Shown here piece after piece: positions 6,097 to 11,108 of a DNA stretch of 11,108 nucleotides; position 1 is the first letter of the stretch; every line of letters begins with the position of its first letter. A model generated the notes under the pieces. It saw only the letters and a program-made list of their open reading frames with translations. It did no database searches and was not told the origin of the DNA. This DNA is from Candidatus Dormiibacterota bacterium. GTDB lineage: Bacteria > Chloroflexota > Dormibacteria > Aeolococcales > Bog-877. The stretch covers positions 1 to 11,108 of the forward strand of contig JASHRA010000190.1 in the NCBI GenBank assembly GCA_030038765.1, written 5' to 3'. The position numbers and the translations under genes are program-made.

Positions 6097-7263
6097 GTGG
6101 CCCTGCCTCTGCCGCAGCGCGCCGGCCTCTCGCTGGCCCTTGCCCTGGCCCTGCTGGCCTCGGCCCCCCTGGCCGCCGCCGCCGCCACCTGGTGGAGCCC
6201 GGCGCCGCGCGGGCTCTCCCGGCTGAGCGCGGTCGCCTCCAGCGCGGCCGGCAGCACCCTGGCGATCCGGCAGGGCAGCGCCGAGGTCTACAGCTGGCAG
6301 CCGGCCCGGCTCCGCTCGCTGCGCCTCCCCAGCACCAGCTCCGACCCCGGACGGGCCGTCGCCGTGGCCGCCGCCGGCGGCCTCGGGGTGGCCGCCTTCA
6401 GCACCGGCATGGTGCTGGAGGTCCATCTCGCGAGTCGCCGGTCCGCCTGGCTGCCGCGAGTCTCGGGAGGGGTCCAGTCGCTGGCGCTGGGCGGCGGCGC
6501 CGTCCCCGATCTGGCCCTCGCCACCCGGCGCGGGCTTCTCTTCGCCCGGCTCGGGTCCGTCCCCAGCATGGTGGCTCCGGGCGAGGCCACGGCGGTCCAG
6601 GCGCCGCCCGCCCAGGGGCGTTCCTGGCTGGCCCTGGTCGGCGGCCGGGTCTGGCGGCAGAAGGGTGGAGCCTGGGCTCCCTTCCCCGGTGCTCCATTCC
6701 TGGGCCTGGGCGCCCGGGCCCTGGCCCAGCTCGCCGACGGGGTGGTCCTCGTCGGCGCGCGCAGCGGCATGGTCTGGCGCCAGCTAGGCGGTCGCTGGCG
6801 TCCCGCCTTCCAGGTCCTTCCCTACGGCGGTCTGGGCGGGGTCCCGGAGCTGACCTCGATGGTGGCGGTGGGGAGCTCGGCCGCCTATCTCGGCACGGAC
6901 GGGTTCGGGACCCTCCTGACCCCGGACGGCGGCTACACCTGGTACTCGGCGGCGCCCACCGCCGAGGTGCGGGGGCTGGCCGCCGTGGGGCCGGTGGAGG
7001 CCCGGGAGGCGCGCGGCCTGGTGCTGGCGCTGGCCGGCGACGGCGCCGTCTACACCCACCGTCTCCAGGCTCTGCCCGGGCCCCCCACCTACCCCCCGTC
7101 GGACCAGCTGGCCCAGCTCCTGGGCACCGGCGCCGTGGTCCTGGTCGCCGCCCTGCTGACCGTGGTCGGCCTCTCCCTCTTGGTCCGTAGGGGTGGCACG
7201 GGCCGCCTATCATCGGGAGAGGGGGGGAGTTTGTCGGGCACGGGCGGAGAGGTGGTCCGATGA
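6097..7263 (+). CDS. Secreted or anchored beta-propeller-like protein
   Basis: I recognise the architecture, not a named family. Residues 1-30 form a typical signal peptide (positively charged RAG, a long Leu/Ala core, an Ala-rich cleavage region before TWWSP). The body to about 330 is a series of short beta strands with Gly-Trp turns. Two stretches align with each other: RVWRQKGGAWAPFPG (184-198) and MVWRQLGGRWRPAF (225-238), consistent with propeller blades about 40 residues apart. TPDGGYTW (275-282) resembles an Asp-box (SxDxGxTW) of BNR/sialidase-type propellers. A hydrophobic segment at about 340-364, followed by VRRGG, would anchor it with the propeller outside. It starts at GTG 6097, 3 bases after the CPBP stop, and its TGA overlaps the next ATG (ATGA), indicating translational coupling. 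An enzyme active site is not evident. Confidence 0.75.
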   Translation: MALPLPQRAGLSLALALALLASAPLAAAAATWWSPAPRGLSRLSAVASSAAGSTLAIRQGSAEVYSWQPARLRSLRLPSTSSDPGRAVAVAAAGGLGVAAFSTGMVLEVHLASRRSAWLPRVSGGVQSLALGGGAVPDLALATRRGLLFARLGSVPSMVAPGEATAVQAPPAQGRSWLALVGGRVWRQKGGAWAPFPGAPFLGLGARALAQLADGVVLVGARSGMVWRQLGGRWRPAFQVLPYGGLGGVPELTSMVAVGSSAAYLGTDGFGTLLTPDGGYTWYSAAPTAEVRGLAAVGPVEAREARGLVLALAGDGAVYTHRLQALPGPPTYPPSDQLAQLLGTGAVVLVAALLTVVGLSLLVRRGGTGRLSSGEGGSLSGTGGEVVR

Positions 7264-9809
7264 GGGCTGTGGTCATGGCCGGGGGTGAGGGAAGCCGGCT
7301 GCGTCCGCTCACCAGTCGCCGGCCCAAGCCGCTGGTGCCGGTGGTGGGCCGGCCCTGCCTCGAGCACGTCCTGCGCCTGCTGCGGCGGCACGGGATCACC
7401 GAGGTCGTGATCACGCTGCAGTACCTGGGCGCCAGCATCCGCAACTACTTCGGGGACGGGGCCGAGCTCGGCATGCACCTCGAGTACGTGGTGGAGGACC
7501 GCCCCCTGGGCACCGCCGGCAGCGTCAAGAACGCCGCTCCGCTGCTGGGCGAGACCTTCGTCGTGATCAGCGGTGACGCCCTCACCGACATCGACCTCAC
7601 CCAGGCCATCGCCTTCCACGAGGAGCACTCGGCGCGGGCCACCATCGTCCTGGCCAAGGTCCCCAACCCGCTGGAGTACGGCGTCGTGATCACTTCGGCG
7701 GAGGGGCGGATCGAGCGCTTCCTGGAGAAGCCCTCCTGGGGAGAGGTCTTCAGCGACCAGGCCAACACCGGCATCTACGTCATCGAGCCGAGCGTCCTCG
7801 ACTACTGCCCGGAGGGTGAGCCCCGGGACTGGGCCCAGGACGTCTTCCCCCAGATGCTGGGCCAGCCGGGCGCCCTCTGGGCCCTGGTGGGTCGTGGCTA
7901 CTGGTGCGACATCGGCAGCGTCCAGAGCTACCTGCAGGCCAACTGGGACGCCCTCGAGGGGCGCGTCGAGTGCGAGATCGCGGGTCAGCGGATCGGCCCC
8001 AGCCAATGGGTCAACGAGGGCGCCTCGGTGGCGGATACCGCCCGTATCGAGGGGCCGGCGTTCATCGGCCACGACGCGGTGGTGGGGCACGTGGCCTTCC
8101 TCAACGGGCCGGTGGTGGTGGACCGCCACGCCGTCGTCGACGCCGGGGCCAAGGTCAGCAACAGCGTGCTCTGGCCCCAGGTCTACGTCGGCGAGCGCAG
8201 CCGGCTGCGCCAGACCGTCGTCTGCAGCGCCGCCACCCTGAAGCCCGACGTGCTCCTCGACGACGGCAGCGTGATCGGGGACGACTGCACCATCGGTGCC
8301 GGCACCATCGTCGAGCAGGGGGTGCGGATCTGGCCCGGCAAGGAGATCGAGGCGGGCTCGGTGGTCCACGAGTCGGTCATCTGGGCCGGCACCTGGCGCA
8401 GCAGCCTCTTCAGCAAATCAGGGATCACCGGCATCATCAACGTGGAGCTGACTCCGGAGTGGTGCGCCCGGTTGGGGGCGGCCTGGGCCGCGGCCCAGCC
8501 CCGCGACAGCCAGCTCGCCATCTGCCGCGACCGCAGCCCTGGTTCGGGCATGATCAAGCGGGCGCTGATCTCGGGCATGCTCTCGGCTGGGGCGCGGGTC
8601 GTGGACCTCTTCGAGCTGCCGGTGCCGGTCACCTGCCACTTCACGAGGGAGTCGCCGGCCAGCGCCGCCATCCACGTCCTGGCCTCGCCCCTGGACGCCC
8701 GCTCGGCCGACATCCTGGTGCTCGACGAGCGCGGCATGCCGCTGGACCGGCGCCAGGAGCGGCGTCTGGAGAACACCTTCTTCCGGGAGGACTTTCGGAG
8801 GGTCCTGCCCGGCCAGATCACCGACATCACCGAGGCGAGCGGCGCCCTGACCGCGTACGCCCAGCACGTCGCTTCCCAGTTCGACCTGGAGGCGGTCTCC
8901 CGGGCCCACCCGCGCTTGCTCATCGATTTCGGCTTCAGCAGCGCCTCCATGGTTCTGCCGCAGCTCCTGCGCCAGGCGCGGGTGGAGGCGATCACGCTCC
9001 GGACCGGGTTCGAGGAGGAGGACCGGGTCTGGCCCCAGGCGCGCGACCGCGAGCAGGAGCTGGCGCAGGCCTCGGCCATCACCAGGACCGTCTCGGCGCT
9101 GCTCGGGTCGCGCCTGGACGCCTCCGGGCAGCGGCTCAGCCTGATCGACGACCAGGGCCAGATCCTCGACTACGAGGAGGCTGCGGCACTGGTCGCCCTG
9201 CTCACCCTGCGGGCCCGGGGCAACGGCGTCATCTCGGCGCCGGTGTCCAGCTCGCGCCGCCTGGAGCGCGCCATCGCTCTCGGGGGTGGCCAGCTGATCC
9301 TGACCCGTGCCGACGAGGCCTCCATCGTCCGCTCGGCGGTGCGCACCCGCGCGCTGCTGGCGCTCGACGAGACGGGCGGCTTCGTCTGGCCCACGCACCT
9401 CGCCGCCTACGACGCCATGTACACGCTGCTGGCGGTGGTCGAGATGCTGGTGCGCACCGGCAGCTCGCTCTCGGAGCTCCGTCGCGAGCTGCCGCCCAGC
9501 TGGCATTTGGAGCGCTCCGTCGACTGCCCCTGGGAGGTGAAGGGTGAGGTGATGCGACGCATGGTGGAGCGCCACCGGGGCGAGCGCATCGACCTCACCG
9601 ACGGGCTCAAGGTCGGCACCGACGAGGGCTGGGTCCTGATCCTCCCCGACCCCGACCGGCCCAGCTACCGGGTGATCGCGTCACTCGACGAGGAGGCCGA
9701 GGCCCACCGCCGGATCGAGCTGGCGGTCGAGGAGCTGGAGCAGATGGTGGTGGAGAGCAGGGGCTCGGCGCGGAGCGTCCCCGCGGAGCTGGTGCCGGGT
9801 GGCGGCTGA
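7260..9809 (+). CDS. Mannose-1-phosphate guanylyltransferase/phosphomannomutase-like fusion
   Basis: This 849-residue protein has three parts. Residues 1 to about 235 are a sugar nucleotidyltransferase: GGEGSRLRPLTSRRPKP (8-24), GTAGS (84-88), metal-binding Asp106 in SGDALTD, EKP (156-158), NTG (169-171) and Asp217 in YWCDIGS. This would make GDP-mannose or a similar NDP-sugar. Residues about 255-375 form a left-handed beta-helix of hexapeptide repeats. Residues about 385-830 are an alpha-D-phosphohexomutase (PMM/PGM) domain, but its signatures are degenerate: ASPLD at 475-479 in place of TASHNP, DASGQR (620-625) in place of DGDGDR, DETGG (703-707) at the sugar loop, and LPDPDRP (795-801) in place of RPSGTEP. 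Fusions of this layout are annotated in cyanobacteria, actinobacteria and Chloroflexi. GGAGAGG (7246-7252) serves ATG 7260, which overlaps the preceding stop. It is likely cytoplasmic, supplying envelope glycan synthesis. Confidence 0.93.
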   Translation: MRAVVMAGGEGSRLRPLTSRRPKPLVPVVGRPCLEHVLRLLRRHGITEVVITLQYLGASIRNYFGDGAELGMHLEYVVEDRPLGTAGSVKNAAPLLGETFVVISGDALTDIDLTQAIAFHEEHSARATIVLAKVPNPLEYGVVITSAEGRIERFLEKPSWGEVFSDQANTGIYVIEPSVLDYCPEGEPRDWAQDVFPQMLGQPGALWALVGRGYWCDIGSVQSYLQANWDALEGRVECEIAGQRIGPSQWVNEGASVADTARIEGPAFIGHDAVVGHVAFLNGPVVVDRHAVVDAGAKVSNSVLWPQVYVGERSRLRQTVVCSAATLKPDVLLDDGSVIGDDCTIGAGTIVEQGVRIWPGKEIEAGSVVHESVIWAGTWRSSLFSKSGITGIINVELTPEWCARLGAAWAAAQPRDSQLAICRDRSPGSGMIKRALISGMLSAGARVVDLFELPVPVTCHFTRESPASAAIHVLASPLDARSADILVLDERGMPLDRRQERRLENTFFREDFRRVLPGQITDITEASGALTAYAQHVASQFDLEAVSRAHPRLLIDFGFSSASMVLPQLLRQARVEAITLRTGFEEEDRVWPQARDREQELAQASAITRTVSALLGSRLDASGQRLSLIDDQGQILDYEEAAALVALLTLRARGNGVISAPVSSSRRLERAIALGGGQLILTRADEASIVRSAVRTRALLALDETGGFVWPTHLAAYDAMYTLLAVVEMLVRTGSSLSELRRELPPSWHLERSVDCPWEVKGEVMRRMVERHRGERIDLTDGLKVGTDEGWVLILPDPDRPSYRVIASLDEEAEAHRRIELAVEELEQMVVESRGSARSVPAELVPGGG

Positions 9810-9835
9810 CGGCCGGACCCCGGCGGCGGCGGCGA

Positions 9836-9841
9836 TATACT
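9836..9841 (+). promoter_or_regulatory. -10 element of the tRNA-Gly gene
   Basis: TATACT, identical to the -10 box proposed for the riboswitch operon, ends 13 bases before the mature tRNA and begins 26 bases after the stop of the fusion gene. It sits in a GGC-rich run, so it stands out. No good -35 is seen at 16-18 bases. Confidence 0.5.
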
Positions 9842-9854
9842 CCCGATCTGCCGC

Positions 9855-9927
9855 GCGGGAGTAGCTCAGCTGGCAGAGCGTCTGCTTCCCAAGCAGAAGG
9901 TCGCGGGTTCGAGACCCGTCTCCCGCT
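9855..9927 (+). tRNA. tRNA-Gly (anticodon CCC)
   Basis: The full cloverleaf can be drawn. Acceptor stem GCGGGAG (9855-9861) pairs with CTCCCGC (9920-9926). D stem is GCTC/GAGC with loop AGCTGGCA. Anticodon stem TCTGC/GCAGA encloses the loop TTCCCAA with anticodon CCC at 9888-9890. The variable loop has five bases. T stem GCGGG/CCCGT, with one G-U pair, carries the loop TTCGAGA. The discriminator base is T, as usual for bacterial tRNA-Gly. The 3' CCA is not encoded (CCG follows), so it must be added by a nucleotidyltransferase. It reads GGG glycine codons, frequent in this genome. Confidence 0.97.
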
Positions 9928-9950
9928 CCGTCGGCGGCAGACGGTCGGCG

Positions 9951-10115
9951 GTGGGCCGTGGCCACGGCGCCCCGCCTGCAGGCGTTGCTCGTTTCCTCGA
10001 TGAGCTCCGTTCCTTCGATCGGAGGACGCCCGGGATGGTCGAGGCGTCGCTCACGCCGAGCTCGCTGGTGGCGTGGACGCCGGCCACGTTCCACCTCCCC
10101 GCCGCCGAACCATGA
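9951..10115 (+). CDS. Possible small or remnant open frame
   Basis: A frame starting at GTG 9951 gives 54 residues ending at TGA 10113-10115. The second half, from ARFLDELRSFDRRTPG onward to FHLPAAEP, has balanced composition and mostly G or C at third positions, like real coding sequence. The first residues cover the two palindromes and look non-coding, and no ribosome binding site is seen. It may be the end of a decayed gene truncated at the tRNA side. I recognise no family. Confidence 0.2.
   Translation: MGRGHGAPPAGVARFLDELRSFDRRTPGMVEASLTPSSLVAWTPATFHLPAAEP
9955..9984 (+). repeat. Two adjacent perfect palindromes downstream of the tRNA
   Basis: GCCGTGGCCACGGC (9955-9968, 14 bases) and CGCCTGCAGGCG (9973-9984, 12 bases) are both perfect palindromes, four bases apart and 28 bases after the tRNA. 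A short direct repeat GTCGGCGG (9930-9937 and 9944-9951) fills the gap. As RNA the palindromes would give hairpins with almost no loop, so protein binding sites or a processing/termination region are as likely. No T-run follows. Confidence 0.5.
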
Positions 10116-10244
10116 CTGCGCGACAGCCGCTCGCGACGACACCATGAGTCACGGAGACCCCCGCGGACCATCGGCAGTGTGCAGGCACCGAGTGCCTCGC
10201 CACGTTACGGCCCGAATCACCGACGGTGGTGCGGGGCTCGCACT

Positions 10245-10250
10245 AGGAGG
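10245..10250 (+). promoter_or_regulatory. Ribosome binding site deciding GTG 10257
   Basis: A perfect AGGAGG lies 6 bases before GTG 10257 and fixes that start over in-frame upstream alternatives. Confidence 0.85.
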
Positions 10251-10256
10251 GACGCC

Positions 10257-10943
10257 GTGAAGCTGCTTCTGACTTCCGGGGGCATCACCAACCCCAGTCT
10301 CCACCAGGCCCTGGTCGACCTCCTCGGCAAACCGGTCGACGAGGCCAGCGCGCTTTGCGTTCCTACTGCCGCGTACGCCTTCCCTGAGGGCGCTGCCATC
10401 GCCTGGCGGGTCATCAGTGGGTCGGCGAAGACGCCCCTGTGCGGATTGGGGTGGAAGTCTCTGGGCGTTCTGGAGCTCACCGCGCTGCCGAGCATCGACG
10501 AGCAGAACTGGCTTCCCGCAGTCGAGAGCGCTGACGCTCTGCTGGTCGGAGGCGGCGATGTGCTCTATCTGTGCGACTGGATGCGACGGTCAGGGCTGGC
10601 AGACCGGTTGCCCTCGTTGCTGGAAAGGACGGTCTATGTGGGAGTCAGCTCCGGGAGCATGGTGTTGACGCCCACGCCTCGGAAGGTGTTTACGACCTAC
10701 TTCCTCACCTATGGCGGACTGCACCCGCACGCTGATGACGGCAGGGTGCTGGGGTTGGTCGACTTCTCCTTGCTGGTGCACATGGACGGCGCCAACCCGG
10801 AGAACTCCCCGGCCAACCTGGAAAGCGTGGCCGCCACGATCTCGCTTCCGACCTACGCGATCGACGACGAGACTGCCATCAAGGTCGCTGGCGACTCAGT
10901 CGAGGTGGTGTCCGAGGGTCGCTGGAAGCTGTTCACACCCTAG
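10257..10943 (+). CDS. Peptidase E-like protein (S51 family)
   Basis: This 228-residue cytoplasmic protein resembles peptidase E / S51 serine peptidases, which in the characterised enzyme cleave dipeptides with N-terminal Asp. It begins with the strand KLLLTSGGI, has DALLVGGGDVLYL (93-105), where the family has a GGN/GGD loop, and GVSSGSM (129-135), matching the GxSAG nucleophile elbow with Ser131 as the probable nucleophile (Ser replaces the usual Ala). GLVDFSLLVH (166-175) follows and ends in a His like the family's pre-C-terminal His; the C-terminal AIDDETAI is also typical. Length is as expected. It differs from its neighbours in using more T- or A-ending codons (TTT, TAT, GTT) and visibly lower GC. 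With its place behind a tRNA this suggests acquisition. It has its own strong ribosome binding site and is probably a single-gene unit. Confidence 0.85.
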   Translation: MKLLLTSGGITNPSLHQALVDLLGKPVDEASALCVPTAAYAFPEGAAIAWRVISGSAKTPLCGLGWKSLGVLELTALPSIDEQNWLPAVESADALLVGGGDVLYLCDWMRRSGLADRLPSLLERTVYVGVSSGSMVLTPTPRKVFTTYFLTYGGLHPHADDGRVLGLVDFSLLVHMDGANPENSPANLESVAATISLPTYAIDDETAIKVAGDSVEVVSEGRWKLFTP

Positions 10944-10963
10944 GGAGATGGAGCCGGGCCGGA

Positions 10964-10989
10964 GCCGGGAGTAGCTGGGATCTCCCGGC
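10964..10989 (+). terminator. Hairpin between convergent genes, possible terminator
   Basis: GCCGGGAG (10964-10971) pairs perfectly with CTCCCGGC (10982-10989) around a 10-base loop, 20 bases after the peptidase E-like stop and 17 bases beyond the stop of the convergent gene at 11007. No T-run follows on either strand, so efficient intrinsic termination is uncertain; position and strength fit a bidirectional terminator in high-GC DNA. Confidence 0.45.
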
Positions 10990-11006
10990 CCTGCTTCACG
11001 GCGAGC

Positions 11007-11108
11007 TCAGCGCCTGACGCGGTAGCGGAGGCAGACGACCCTTGAGCTGAGGGTCCGGGCTTCGACGAGTTCGAGATCCACCTGGCGCTGACCTCGGGGG
11101 AAGAATGG
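11007..11108 (-). CDS. C-terminal end of an unidentified minus-strand gene
   Basis: One minus-strand frame runs in from the window edge for 33 residues to TGA at 11009-11007. It includes QVDLELVEARTLSSRVVCLRYRVRR, an alternation of hydrophobic and charged residues typical of two beta strands joined by a turn, and most codons end in G or C. It would converge with the peptidase E-like gene, with the hairpin between them. Other minus-strand frames here are also open or nearly so, and too little is visible to name a family. Confidence 0.35.
   Translation of the reverse strand, partial: PFFPRGQRQVDLELVEARTLSSRVVCLRYRVRR

Larger units (their letters stand above)
9930..10256 (+). other. 327-base region between tRNA-Gly and the peptidase E-like gene
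   Basis: Besides the palindromes and direct repeat after the tRNA, it holds a possible small open frame (9951-10115) and a tight hairpin AGGCAC-CGA-GTGCCT (10183-10197) about 60 bases before the peptidase E-like start. I see no convincing -10/-35 pair for that gene, no second tRNA and no T-run terminator. Antisense frames crossing the tRNA are artefacts. Confidence 0.6.

Noticed and set aside
4678..6426. A 582-codon minus-strand open frame antisense to the membrane-protein genes
   Set aside because: Same cause: compositionally biased shadow over genes with clear motifs, with no domain and no ribosome binding site.
7180..7213. TTGGTC and TATCAT upstream of the mannose-1-phosphate guanylyltransferase fusion, considered as a promoter
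   Set aside because: The spacer is 22 bases, too long for a normal promoter, and the ATGA overlap already explains expression from the upstream gene.
9681..10171. Minus-strand open frames crossing the tRNA, one reading GDGSRTRDLLLGKQTLC and another ETGLEPATFCLGSRRS
   Set aside because: These are the well-known false proteins obtained by translating the antisense strand of a tRNA gene; the rest of each frame has no family features.
11037..11055. GACCCT/AGGGTC inverted repeat near the window end, considered as a terminator
   Set aside because: It has only six pairs, no T-run, and lies inside the probable minus-strand coding end; the 10964-10989 hairpin is better placed.

Overview
The window is very GC-rich, with G or C at nearly every third codon position, many GTG starts and one TTG start. 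It carries a tRNA gene without an encoded CCA end, a fused GDP-mannose pyrophosphorylase/phosphomannomutase-like protein and a TPP riboswitch. Together these suggest a high-GC terrabacterial chromosome such as Actinobacteria, Chloroflexota or Dormibacterota. I cannot narrow the lineage from sequence alone.

Layout. Bases 1-1161 are the 3' part of a GGDEF-EAL cyclic-di-GMP protein whose EAL domain keeps its catalytic residues. Two minus-strand genes converge on it: a hotdog-fold acyl-CoA thioesterase and an MmcQ/YjbR-family protein. A 217-base divergent region follows (2017-2233). It holds a possible promoter for the thioesterase and, on the plus strand, a promoter, a 5' hairpin and a TPP riboswitch.

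The riboswitch leads a thiamine-salvage pair: an NCS1-family permease, probably a CytX-like hydroxymethylpyrimidine (HMP) transporter, and thiD, overlapping by 4 bases. A good promoter inside the extended 3' end of thiD then appears to start a second plus-strand run (4641-9809): a single-pass membrane protein with an amphipathic helical region, a CPBP-family membrane protein with a Glu-to-Gln change at the catalytic position, a secreted or anchored beta-propeller-like protein, and an 849-residue three-part fusion (nucleotidyltransferase, left-handed beta-helix, degenerate phosphomannomutase). The last two overlap by ATGA. This run looks envelope- or glycan-related.

The gene run ends at tRNA-Gly(CCC), 9855-9927. 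Downstream the character changes: two adjacent perfect palindromes, a 300-base region with at most one small open frame, then a lower-GC peptidase E-like gene, a hairpin, and the end of a minus-strand gene leaving the window. The tRNA may mark the edge of an acquired segment, but no integrase or att repeat is visible.

The best candidates for something undescribed are the 4641-9809 envelope gene set, with two members whose catalytic motifs are altered, and the expression platform of the TPP riboswitch, where one strand can pair with either the aptamer or the ribosome binding site. No CRISPR array, insertion sequence or phage gene was seen.
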